DNA of 64,000 nt. Origin: UPXZ01 sp049840795. Its GTDB lineage: Bacteria; Bacteroidota; Bacteroidia; Bacteroidales; Paludibacteraceae. Positions 45,061 to 53,949 of this stretch are shown one piece after another (position 1 is the stretch's first letter; the number at the start of each line of letters is the position of its first letter). The position numbers and the translations under genes are program-made. The DNA is taken from positions 236,240 to 300,239 of the forward strand of contig JASGJK010000009.1 of the NCBI GenBank assembly GCA_049840795.1, read 5' to 3'. The notes below the pieces were generated by a model. That model worked only from the letters and a program-made list of their open reading frames with translations. It ran no database searches and was not told where the DNA came from.

Positions 45061-46536
45061 TTACTTCTTAATAGGTTGCCACTCGTATGCTCCGGCATCC
45101 GGGAAATTGTCTTCAAAACGATTTTTACCATTCAAATCAAACGGATATTTTACGGCTGCGTCTATGTCACCAATGTTTCTGGCTGGTGAAACAGAGTCGG
45201 GCATAAAGTTATAGTAAAGTTTTTTTGTCGCATCAAAATATGTGTTTTTAAAAACTGTATCCTGCTTTTCATACCATCTGATTTTAGTAAACTGAGGTAA
45301 AACGGTTTCCGGTTTTTGATTCCGGATGTAGCAGTTTTTAAATGTTCCGTGATAATTGGAAGTGAATTTTGACATCAGTCCAAATTCGTTGGTAGTGCTG
45401 CCGGATATGATGCAGTTTTCAAAAACAGTCTCCATCGGTTTTATTTTATCTAATTCCGAAATTAAACATGCTACGTTTGATTCGCGTGAATTTGGCTGTA
45501 TAAGTGTGTTTGAACTATTGAAATAATTTGCAATGGTGCAATGAATAAAACTATGCTTCCCTCCGCTCAAATATACAGAGTAGCTTCCGGTGTTTGAAAT
45601 TTCGGTATTTCCCACGGTCACGTCCCCGTTTTGAACCACCAATCCATATTTCAGAAAATTATGAATGCGGCAGTTGGTGATTTCGAGTGTAGGTGTTTTG
45701 CTTCGATCGTTATTATAAAAGTACACACCGGCATAACCGCTATTGATGGTTACAAAATTGAATGTATGATGTCCATCAGGATTTAGTAGCAATACGCTTC
45801 CCCATTGGTTGGAAACGTAATTATACGGCACTTCGGGGAACAAGCGATCCATTCTATCGCCTCGCAAGAATATGGGTTTTTCTCTGGTTCCGTCGGCTAT
45901 CAGATTTCCGTGTACTACCAAATTGGAATTTGCGTGAAAGTAGAGCCTGCACCCGGGGGCTAATGTAAGCGTTTTTGCCGTATCTACTATCAAATCGCCG
46001 TAAATCAGGTATGGTTTATCGGACGTAAGAATGGTGTCGTTCAAAATAGTTTTATTTTTCAGCACCTCCATATTTTGTCCGTAAGCGATGAGTTTCACAT
46101 CCTGAACATTGGAGTTTGTATTGAAAACGATAGAATCTTTCACAAAAGTAAGTTCGTTGGTCAAACGAGTTGATACCGTTGTCTCGACAAAGATAAACAG
46201 ACTATCTTTTGCCCTTATTTCGATGTTTTTGAAGCTATGATCTGCACTTATGTTGCCATCTACGTTGAGGCGGTAAGGCGAATTAGCTCCCATACCAAGG
46301 TGTATGGAAGATATTTCCAAATTTTTGTTGCTGGTATTATAGACCATAATTTTGGCGGTTGCACTTCCTACGGTCGTGAAAACAGTGTCAAAAAGCAAGG
46401 TGTCGGTAGAGAACTTCAGTTTTAACGAAGGGTCGGACGAAAAACTCTCATCAACACACGAGCAAAATACGGCAGTAGTCATAATTATAACTATCCCCGA
46501 TAATAAAAACATATTTTTAATTCGGCTAAAAATCAT
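45061..46536 (-). CDS. Lipoprotein with right-handed parallel beta-helix
   Basis: A 491-residue protein with a lipoprotein signal (lipobox FCSC, Cys27). After an N-terminal domain of about 150 residues, beta-helix rungs are visible (TLTLAPGCRLYFHANSNLVVHG, NLIADGTREKPIFLRGD, INSGYAGVYFYNN, CRIHNFLKYGLVVQNGDVTV). This fold is used for polysaccharide binding or cleavage, but I see no clear active site. An IS1595-family element is inserted 6 bp upstream of the start codon, and the ATG lies within the duplicated target, so the native promoter is probably separated from the gene. Confidence 0.8.
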   Translation of the reverse strand: MIFSRIKNMFLLSGIVIIMTTAVFCSCVDESFSSDPSLKLKFSTDTLLFDTVFTTVGSATAKIMVYNTSNKNLEISSIHLGMGANSPYRLNVDGNISADHSFKNIEIRAKDSLFIFVETTVSTRLTNELTFVKDSIVFNTNSNVQDVKLIAYGQNMEVLKNKTILNDTILTSDKPYLIYGDLIVDTAKTLTLAPGCRLYFHANSNLVVHGNLIADGTREKPIFLRGDRMDRLFPEVPYNYVSNQWGSVLLLNPDGHHTFNFVTINSGYAGVYFYNNDRSKTPTLEITNCRIHNFLKYGLVVQNGDVTVGNTEISNTGSYSVYLSGGKHSFIHCTIANYFNSSNTLIQPNSRESNVACLISELDKIKPMETVFENCIISGSTTNEFGLMSKFTSNYHGTFKNCYIRNQKPETVLPQFTKIRWYEKQDTVFKNTYFDATKKLYYNFMPDSVSPARNIGDIDAAVKYPFDLNGKNRFEDNFPDAGAYEWQPIKK

Positions 46537-46542
46537 TTTTTT

Positions 46543-47533
46543 GGTATAGGCGCTTAGTTCGCTGTTGTTATTTTATTTTTAATCAATCTCTTAGGTTCGC
46601 TTAGAACCATCCTTTTTATGAGTAAATCGAAGATTGACCCCATCATTGTCCGTCTATTATAACGAAAATGATATTCATCGAGATAACCTTGCATCCGTTC
46701 TTTTGAACAATGGTGGTGTATTCCTCGTAGCCATCCCTGAATGTTCATTATGTGAATATGCAACTGCTGCATGCCTTTCCCTTTCTCCGAAGGTATTTGT
46801 TCTAAGTTTGGATAGTCTTTTTTCAATGGTAAATAACCTTTCCAAACATCAGTAATAACATTTGCATCGTTGCTGATATATGTTTGAAAAAATGGTCTAA
46901 ATTCTTTGCTCGAAGCATGCTCAATTACTTGTGCATAAGCTCGACCAACACCTTTTTTATCTTCCAAAATTTCAAGCCCAACAATTACTAACTTCTTTTT
47001 ACTGTCGCCACTACGACCAACTTTACCTTCTTCGTATTCTCCTATGAGAAACTCATCAACCTGAACTTTGCCCTCCAATCGGCTTTTACGGCTACTTGTC
47101 ATTGCTTGTTGGATTTTCCACTTAAATTCCCATACTGTTTTCTAACGCAATCCAAATTCCTCTGACAATTCCAATGAAGACATTCCTTTCTTCTTGGTGC
47201 TAATTTTAAAACAGATATGAAATGCGATAAGCAATGAAAATTTCAACTTGTCAAACATAGTTCCAGAAGTGGGGCTTTCATCGTAATTGCATTTGGCGCA
47301 ACGATGTGAATAGGGCTTTTTGCCTTTGCCAAATTTCAAATGACCACACTTCTTACATTGGTAAGGATGCTCGGCTGACCATTTTATTTCTGAAACATAG
47401 CGATAGCAATCCTCCTGTGTCTGAAAATATTTATTGAACTCTATTGAATTCACTCCTATATATTGTTTCCTAATATCCACGCTACAAAAGTAGCAGATTT
47501 ATCCAAAATTACAGCGACCTAAACGCCTATACC
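46543..47533. mobile_element. IS1595-family insertion sequence
   Basis: A 991-bp element with terminal inverted repeats of 23 bp: GGTATAGGCGCTTAGTTCGCT at the left and the reverse complement of its right end (GGTATAGGCGTTTAGGTCGCT), with two mismatches. The same 12 bp, AATCATTTTTTT, flank both ends (46531-46542 and 47534-47545), giving a direct target duplication. It encodes one transposase on the reverse strand. Confidence 0.9.
46554..47480 (-). CDS. IS1595-family transposase with in-frame amber codon
   Basis: Two parts in the same frame: codons 1-112 from 47480, a TAG at 47142-47144, and the remainder to 46554. The N-terminus has a zinc-ribbon (YQCKKCGHLKFGKG, RCAKCNYDES). The second part has the ISXO2-like catalytic region (VQVDEFLIGEYEEGKVGRSGD, ITDVWKGYLPL, LDEYHFRYNRR). 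The stop lies where a Gln codon is expected (LR-stop-KTVWEFKWKI), so it may be a single C-to-T change. If the stop is real the copy is probably inactive unless read through. Confidence 0.85.
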
Positions 47534-47739
47534 AATCATTTTTTTTCTCTAATTAAGTGGTGTTGTATATTACAACGGAAAATAACCCTGTTTATTTTCT
47601 GCAAATTTACGCTAAAAGATGTGTAAATCATAATAATTGGACTACATTTGTCGTAATATTTTGATAAATTTGTAATGTAATTAATACATTGTCAGTGGGC
47701 GCTTTATATGTTGAAGTTTATAATTATAAATATTGGAAG

Positions 47740-48375
47740 ATGACGTACGAAGAATTGATAAATAATCCTAAATACGAAAAGTTAGACTCATTCTCACACA
47801 AAAACATCAAACATGTAGTGATGAAAGAGATTGGTGAATATGGCGTTTGGGCTAAGATATCCAATTTATACCAGATAATAGGATTGCTTGCCATTATCGT
47901 AGGAGCTATAAAGGTTTTTTTGCCGTTTATTAAACATGGTAGCTGGAATAATTTGGTGGGATTTGCAAGCGGCGTACTGTTCTCGGTGACTTTTTTAGTG
48001 GTTTTTCACGAACTGTTTCATGCATTTGCTTATCGCTTGATCAGGGTGCGTAACGTTTCTTTTGGGATGAAACTCCGTAAGTTTTTATTTTATGTTATTG
48101 CTGACAGGCAGGTTTTGCCGTTGAAAAAATTTACTATTGTAGCTTTGACACCTGTTATAATCATTGGTGTATTAAGCATTGTCGGTATGGTTCTGACATA
48201 TAATCAGCCTTTATTTTATGCTTTTTTGAGTGTATTTGGAATTCATAGCCTTTTTTGCGGTGGCGATTTTGGGCTGCTTTCTTATTTTGAGAACAGAAAA
48301 GATCGGGAAATTTTAACTTTTGATGTAAAAGAAGAAGGGAAAACCTATTTTTATGTGAAGAAGGAAAAAGAATAG
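47740..48375 (+). CDS. DUF3267 membrane metallopeptidase-like protein
   Basis: A 211-residue protein starting at MTYEELINNPKYEKL. Four transmembrane segments are predicted (about 45-65, 75-95, 130-155 and 160-180). FHELFHAFAY (HExxH) lies at the end of the second segment, as in site-2-protease-like membrane zinc proteins. The family is DUF3267; activity has not been shown for it to my knowledge. It is upstream of the DUF1016 relic. Confidence 0.75.
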   Translation: MTYEELINNPKYEKLDSFSHKNIKHVVMKEIGEYGVWAKISNLYQIIGLLAIIVGAIKVFLPFIKHGSWNNLVGFASGVLFSVTFLVVFHELFHAFAYRLIRVRNVSFGMKLRKFLFYVIADRQVLPLKKFTIVALTPVIIIGVLSIVGMVLTYNQPLFYAFLSVFGIHSLFCGGDFGLLSYFENRKDREILTFDVKEEGKTYFYVKKEKE

Positions 48376-48394
48376 CAACCAAATAAGGTTCATT

Positions 48395-48724
48395 ATGCAA
48401 CTTGATAAATCACAAATCACTTTTATCTCCAAAATAAAAACGAAAGTTAGGCAAGCGCAGTGTAAAGCCTTAAAAGCTGTCAATTTGCAATTGATCGACC
48501 TTTATTGGGAAATAGGAAAATCAATTGCCGAAAAACAATCTGAAAATTTGGGAAAATCTATTGTTTCAACTTTATCACGAGAGTTTCAAAATGAATTTCC
48601 CTGCGTTGGAGGTTTTTCTGCGGGGAATTAGTGGCTGATGCCACAGTTTTATTCTGAATATCAGAGTGCTGAAAATCTCGTACCATCGGTACGAGAAATT
48701 AGTTGGAGTAAACATATTACAATA
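48395..48724 (+). pseudogene. DUF1016 (YhcG-type nuclease) N-terminal relic
   Basis: The first 78 codons (YWEIGKSIAEKQSENLGKSI, STLSREFQNEFPCVGGFSA) match the N-terminal domain of DUF1016 proteins, whose C-terminal part is a PD-(D/E)XK nuclease. A TAG at 48629 falls where an N-L-W motif is expected. The frame then continues with family sequence (LMPQFYSEYQSAENLVPSVREISWSKH) until a second stop at 48724. The nuclease domain is absent. This is a decayed fragment. Confidence 0.8.
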
Positions 48725-48795
48725 TAATTACAAATCTTTAATGCCTGACAGTAAACAAATTTCAGAAAAAAAGAACAATATTTTTGAAATAAATA

Positions 48796-49748
48796 TTGCA
48801 AACATCTCAAAAAATACTTATCTGTCCCTTAGATTGGGGGTTAGGGCACGCTTCAAGATGTGTTCCGATTATTTATGAAGAGTTGCAAAAGGGAAACGAA
48901 GTAGTTGTTGCTTCCGATGGTTTCCCTTTGGCTTTTTTACGTCAGCAATTTCCTGAATTACGCTTTATTGAGTTTTCATCTTATCCTGTAAAATATTCCA
49001 AAGGTAACTCGCAGTTTTGGGCTATGCTTCGGTTTTTGCCACAACTTTATCGTGAAATTAAACATGAGCATTCATGGCTTGAGAAATTTCTTCAAAAAGA
49101 ACATTTTGATGTGGTAATTTCCGATAACCGTTTTGGATTGTGGAATAAAAACGTTCATAGTGTGTATATTACACATCAAATAATGGTGAAAATGCCTCGA
49201 CTCATCCGTTTTTTAGAACCATTCGGTTATCGTTTACACAAGCGTGTTGTTGATAAATACGATGAATGTTGGATACCTGATATTGAAGAAAACGGTGGAC
49301 TGTCGGGCGATTTGTCGCATAAATATCCGTTGCCGAAAAATGCTAAATTTATCGGTCTGCTTTCGCGATTCTCAGAATTTAAAATTTTTTGGGAAATGAC
49401 GGATATGAAACAGTTGTGATTATCTCGGGGCTTGAACCTCAGCGGAGTGTTTTTGAAAAGTATATGATTGAAAAGCTACTGGATGAAGCAAAACCAACAT
49501 TGATTATTCAGGGATTACCATCGAAAGAAAATGGTCCGAAAAGAATTGAAAACATAACACTTATAGCACATTTGAAGGATGAAGAGTTGGCTTTGGCATT
49601 AAAGGGATGCCGGAAAATTATTTGTCGTGCAGGGTATAGCACTCTTATGGATTTAAGTGTCTTGAACTGTCTTGAAAAGGCGGTGTTTTATCCAACTCCC
49701 GGACAAACGGAACAACAATATTTGGCCGAATATCATACAAAAAAATAG
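48796..49748 (+). CDS. MurG-like glycosyltransferase (one frameshift, short C-terminus)
   Basis: The N-terminus KILICPLDWGLGHASRCVPI is the glycine-rich donor/acceptor loop of GT28/MurG-like glycosyltransferases; ICRAGYSTLMDL near the C-terminus is the nucleotide-sugar loop. The frame breaks near 49385-49395 within a T-rich stretch, where SRFSEFK should continue into GNDGYETVVIISGLEPQRS. The protein ends at AEYHTKK, about 30-40 residues earlier than I expect for the family, directly at a terminator. The acceptor is unknown. It follows the DUF1016 relic by 72 bp. Confidence 0.75.
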
Positions 49749-49777
49749 CCCGTCTTGAAATAAGACAGGCTATTTTT
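49741..49777. terminator. Bidirectional terminator
   Basis: AAAAATAGCC and GGCTATTTTT pair, with CGTCTT/AAGACA inside. The arms carry A and T runs on both sides, so it ends both the glycosyltransferase and the convergent susC-lyase operon. Confidence 0.85.
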
Positions 49778-49793
49778 AACAACACGCTGTTAA

Positions 49794-51008
49794 TTATATA
49801 GATTCCAGTGCTTGCGCCAGATCGGCAATAATATCATCGGTATCTTCCAATCCGATTGACAGTCTGAATATACCTTCTCCTGCAAACAAGTTCCACGATG
49901 TTATTTGTTTTTCTGTACTGAAATGAAACGTAGTTTCTAATAAGTCGTTGCTTTTCAGATAAAAAATCAGTGACCGATGATGTCCCAAAGATACCGCGTA
50001 GTGAATGATATTCAGTTTTTTAGAAATTAACTTGGCAACGTCATCTCCGTTTTCAACCTGAAAAGTAATCATTCCCGAGAAATTTTTCATTTGTCGGCGT
50101 GCCAGTTCGTATTGTGGATGCGAAGGTAGTCCGGGATAAATCACCCGTTTGATTTTTGGATGTTGTTCTAAAAACGTGGCTACTTTTATTGCGTTCTCTT
50201 CATGCGTTCGCATACGGATGGGGAAGGTGGCCAAACCGCGCATAATCAGCCACGCATTGAACGGGCTGAGTGTTCCTCCAAAGCGAATGGCAGTTTTTTT
50301 GCGCATAGGCTCTAACTCTGCCTTGTTACCAACAATGGCTCCTCCCAAGGCATCGCCGTGACCTCCGAGATATTTTGTTAACGAGTGAATCACAAAATCT
50401 GCTCCCAGTTTCAGCGGTTTGGTTGCTATCGGAGTGGCAAATGTGGAGTCAATAGCTAATTTTGCTCCCGCCTGATGTGTAATTTCTGCCACCGCCTTGA
50501 TGTCGGTTAATCTTAGTAGCGGGTTACAGGGCGATTCGATATAAACAAGTTTAGTGTTCGGTCTGATGGCTTTTTGTATTGCCTCCAAGTCAGAAGTATC
50601 TACTTTTGTAACTTCTATGTTCAACATCGGAATCAAATCGTTTGTCATTTCAGAGAATGCAGCATACGTAACATCACTTATCAAAAGATGATCGCCAGAC
50701 CTTAGTGTGTGAAACGCTAATGCCGTGATAGCTCCCATTCCGCTTGCAAAGGCAATGGTTGTTTCGCCTTCTTCCAATATGGCTAATTTCTTTTCTAACT
50801 GATGAACAGTAGGGTTTCCCCAGCGTGAATAAATCCAGGCTGCATTTTCATCAAGAGATTCGACCGAAAAGCGGGTGTCGGCATCTACCAAAAAGGTAGT
50901 TGACATCACAATGTCAGGTGCCGAGGATTTTACGCCCGCCTCCGGATTTTCTCCGGCATGTATTGACTTGGTTTGGTCTCCTGCTTTTTCAAAACTCAAA
51001 TGGCTCAT
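49794..51008 (-). CDS. Trans-sulfuration PLP enzyme (cystathionine/methionine lyase or synthase family)
   Basis: A 404-residue Cys/Met-metabolism PLP enzyme. The PLP lysine is Lys212 in SLTKYLGGHGDALGG. Conserved SRWGNPTVHQLEKKLA and FASGMGAITA, and the C-terminal RLSIGLEDTDDIIADLAQAL, fix the family. The residue at the position of methionine gamma-lyase Cys116 is Ala here (TYAAF), so I do not call it megL. Cystathionine gamma-synthase, cystathionine beta- or gamma-lyase remain possible. It is the last gene of the susC-susD-tlpA operon, 6 bp after tlpA, which suggests it acts on a sulfur compound imported by that system. Confidence 0.88.
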   Translation of the reverse strand: MSHLSFEKAGDQTKSIHAGENPEAGVKSSAPDIVMSTTFLVDADTRFSVESLDENAAWIYSRWGNPTVHQLEKKLAILEEGETTIAFASGMGAITALAFHTLRSGDHLLISDVTYAAFSEMTNDLIPMLNIEVTKVDTSDLEAIQKAIRPNTKLVYIESPCNPLLRLTDIKAVAEITHQAGAKLAIDSTFATPIATKPLKLGADFVIHSLTKYLGGHGDALGGAIVGNKAELEPMRKKTAIRFGGTLSPFNAWLIMRGLATFPIRMRTHEENAIKVATFLEQHPKIKRVIYPGLPSHPQYELARRQMKNFSGMITFQVENGDDVAKLISKKLNIIHYAVSLGHHRSLIFYLKSNDLLETTFHFSTEKQITSWNLFAGEGIFRLSIGLEDTDDIIADLAQALESI

Positions 51009-51014
51009 ATTGTT

Positions 51015-52238
51015 TTATTTTTCTGCTAATAAGCTGTCAGTTAGTTTATTGAATTCTATTTTGAACTCTTGGTAAAAAAGCCCTGTTGCGGGTCCGTTAA
51101 ATCCGGTGTGAATTTTACGTACTTTCCCTTTTTTGTCGATAAATATGGTGGTAGGATAACCCGAGAAATTTTCGATTTCAGGAAACACTTTTTCTATGTT
51201 TTCGGGAGTGGCTTGCCCGGCAAAAAGTACCGTATAGTTGATGTTGTATTTCTTTTTTAAACGGGAAAGAGTTCCTTTGGCATATTCAAAGTCATTTTTT
51301 CGTTCAAATCCTAATCCGATAATTTCAATACCACGCTGTTTGTTGCCATCATACCAAGGCGCCAAATACTCGGCTTCGTCCAAGCAATTAGGACACCAGC
51401 TGCCAAGGATGGAGATGATTACCACCTTTCCGCGATATGGTTTATCTTGTGGCGATACCGTTTTGCCCTCTAAGTTGCGTAGCTTAAACGACAAAGTTTC
51501 ATATCCTTTTTTCAATTTAGCGATACTATAAGGGTCGGTGAGTCCTGCTTTTTCGTTCTTAGTCCCGATAAGTGAAACTTTTCCCCGTGTGGTGAAAAAC
51601 GTGCCGGTAAAATGCGTACTGTTCTTAAAATCGAAATTAAGATAATATGGGCTTAGTCCGCTGAATGCCGATAATTGTACTCCGTTTTGAGTGTAAGTGC
51701 CTTCGAGAAAACGTAAATCACCTGAATTGGTGAGTACAGAGCCGGTGATGATTTTATTGGCAGACTTAAAAATTCCGACATTGTGCGCGGTATCTCCTTT
51801 TTCATCAACAAACAAAATGTCCCACTTACCGTCAATAGCAAATGTGGTTAGGTTGGCAATCGGTTCAAAGCGTTCTTTTTTGCCAAAATCTGCTTTGAAC
51901 GGAATGCCTGAATCATTTTCGATATAGTTTTTTATAAATCGTCCTTCTATTTTGCTCCGATGGATTTGTCCTTTAATAACAGCATCGTATGCCTCAATTG
52001 GTATAGTTACCGAGTCTTTGTTTTGGATAACTCCGGTCAACTTTACTCTCTCTTCACCATTGATAAGCGTAACGCTGGCTGAATCGCTATTGGCATTACT
52101 TACCTCAAATAAAAAAGCAGCTTGTTTGTCTTGTACTTGCAACTCGCCTCTCCAAATACCGTTTTTTAGATTGTTGCTGGAGCAGGATGCCGCCAATATG
52201 CTGACGGATAGTATTAAAAATTGAAAATTCTTTTTCAT
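51015..52238 (-). CDS. Lipoprotein thiol-disulfide oxidoreductase, TlpA family
   Basis: A 407-residue protein starting at MKKNFQFLILSVSIL with lipobox LAASC. Residues about 25-240 form a beta-rich lipocalin-like region. Residues about 255-400 are a TlpA/ResA-type thioredoxin fold with active site WCPNC in SILGSWCPNCLDEAEYL and cis-Pro region YPTTIFIDKKGK. It faces the periplasm and could reduce or isomerise disulfides. In this operon, reduction of a disulfide substrate such as cystine is an attractive idea but unproven. Confidence 0.88.
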   Translation of the reverse strand: MKKNFQFLILSVSILAASCSSNNLKNGIWRGELQVQDKQAAFLFEVSNANSDSASVTLINGEERVKLTGVIQNKDSVTIPIEAYDAVIKGQIHRSKIEGRFIKNYIENDSGIPFKADFGKKERFEPIANLTTFAIDGKWDILFVDEKGDTAHNVGIFKSANKIITGSVLTNSGDLRFLEGTYTQNGVQLSAFSGLSPYYLNFDFKNSTHFTGTFFTTRGKVSLIGTKNEKAGLTDPYSIAKLKKGYETLSFKLRNLEGKTVSPQDKPYRGKVVIISILGSWCPNCLDEAEYLAPWYDGNKQRGIEIIGLGFERKNDFEYAKGTLSRLKKKYNINYTVLFAGQATPENIEKVFPEIENFSGYPTTIFIDKKGKVRKIHTGFNGPATGLFYQEFKIEFNKLTDSLLAEK

Positions 52239-52355
52239 ATCATTATGTTGATTAAAAATTTTAAAATGTAAAATAGAGCAATAGCAAAGCCACGCGAACA
52301 ATTCTATCAGTTTGCGTGACTTTACACTTTTCTTATAATGACAAATGTAGGCTTT

Positions 52356-53894
52356 TTATTTGAAAATCCATAGTTTGGTTTCGATAACATCATTGCCTTG
52401 TGCAGCAATGGCATTCTGATAGCTTGCTTTATTTACCGATTGTTCTTTTACCGGGTAATACAGCCTGGATGGGATGCCGCCATTGCCAAATAACGGACTG
52501 AACGTATAGTTTACCGGAGTTCCATCAATTGTTCCGGAGTAAATAACATCATCTTTTTTTATCAAGAAATCAGGAAATCCTGTTCTACGATATTCACTCC
52601 ATCCTTCTAAAAACTGTGTGAATAAAGCAATATATTTTTGATTCAGTACATTTCGCTGATTAGCCACCGGTAAAGCATTTATGTAATTTGTAATGTCTGT
52701 TGTGGTTACGCCCCATTTTTCGAGCGAGGCACGCACACCATTTTCATAATCTGCTTGGCTCCAATTGTTGTATTCGGAAATCAAGAACGCAACTTCAGAA
52801 TATTCTTGAAGTATTTCACCATAGCTTGAAGCGCTGTATGTGGTTCCGGGCAGACTGACCGCCGTTGCTGGGAATTTACCGGCTTGTGCCTCGGTAAGTC
52901 CATAAGGTAAACCGACATAGCTTCCGGCGGTGTTTTTTGCGGCATAAATTGGTAAGCGAGGATCAACAATCGTGAGTTGTATATTTTCTCCTTTCAATAG
53001 TCCGATAAGAATGCTTGATATGGCAAAATCTTTCCGGTTAGCCGTAACTGTAGCTCGATAATATGGGGCTTCATTAGGCGAAGCGGTAGAGTATTTATAT
53101 ACGGCATTGTCAGTGTTGCCGGTAAATACTCCTTTGGCAATGGCGTCATCAAAATGTGATTTGTACAAGGTCGGATTTTTTGTTTTGATACGCGTTGCAA
53201 AACGAAGTCGGAGCGAGTTAGCAAACTTAGCCCATTTGGCGTTGTTGCCGGCATAAATAATATCCGATGCCCCGAATGTATTTTCCGAAGAATATTTAAG
53301 TAAGGTGTCGCCTGCTTCTTTGAGTTCTTTCAAAATATCGGTGTAAATTTTCTCTTGCGAAGCATACTTGGGAGTGATATTGTCCGGATTTTGTTGCAAT
53401 GCCTGAAAATCGGTGTCATTGTTTGCGTAAGAGTTATAGGGAACATCACCGAAAACATCTGTCAACGCGTAGTAGGCATAAGACTTCAACACACGACTGA
53501 TGGCTATTTGATTGGCATTACGTCCTGCACCGTTTGCGGTAACAATATTCTTGGTAGCAGGATTTGTGTTTAGATTGATAATTTCCTGAAGATTGTTAAG
53601 TACTTTGTACAAACCGCTCCAGTAATCGGCTGAATAGCTGTATGGTACGTCGTATCTTGATTGACTGGTGTATGTTACTTGTGCCAACTGTTGAATAAAT
53701 AAGGCTGAGCCACGCAACGATATGTTTTCGCTGCGGAGGTTGTCCACCAGTTTTTTCTCGGAGGTAACAATCAGCGAGGTTGTAGGAACCGATGACGGAC
53801 GGTTGGGGTCAATATTTAAGTTTTCATCGATGCAGGAATAAAATCCGAACAAAGGCAGGATGAATAATGCTATATATATATGTTTTATCTTCAT
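52356..53894 (-). CDS. SusD/RagB-family nutrient-binding lipoprotein
   Basis: About 512 residues starting at MKIKHIYIALFILPLFGFYSC (lipobox FYSC). The N-terminal DENLNIDPNRPSSVPTTSLI and the helical TPR-like body (ALTDVFGDVPYNSYAN, AKFANSLRLRFATRI) match SusD-like type 2 proteins. It sits over the SusC barrel at the cell surface and captures substrate. Sequence does not reveal the ligand. It lies 55 bp after susC. Confidence 0.92.
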   Translation of the reverse strand: MKIKHIYIALFILPLFGFYSCIDENLNIDPNRPSSVPTTSLIVTSEKKLVDNLRSENISLRGSALFIQQLAQVTYTSQSRYDVPYSYSADYWSGLYKVLNNLQEIINLNTNPATKNIVTANGAGRNANQIAISRVLKSYAYYALTDVFGDVPYNSYANNDTDFQALQQNPDNITPKYASQEKIYTDILKELKEAGDTLLKYSSENTFGASDIIYAGNNAKWAKFANSLRLRFATRIKTKNPTLYKSHFDDAIAKGVFTGNTDNAVYKYSTASPNEAPYYRATVTANRKDFAISSILIGLLKGENIQLTIVDPRLPIYAAKNTAGSYVGLPYGLTEAQAGKFPATAVSLPGTTYSASSYGEILQEYSEVAFLISEYNNWSQADYENGVRASLEKWGVTTTDITNYINALPVANQRNVLNQKYIALFTQFLEGWSEYRRTGFPDFLIKKDDVIYSGTIDGTPVNYTFSPLFGNGGIPSRLYYPVKEQSVNKASYQNAIAAQGNDVIETKLWIFK

Positions 53895-53949
53895 TTTTTT
53901 ACTGTTTTGTGTTATTGTCATTTATTATTCTTAGTTGAACTGTCATTCA

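Noticed and set aside
48666..48878. 70-codon forward open frame
   Set aside because: It overlaps the end of the DUF1016 relic and the start of the glycosyltransferase and matches nothing.
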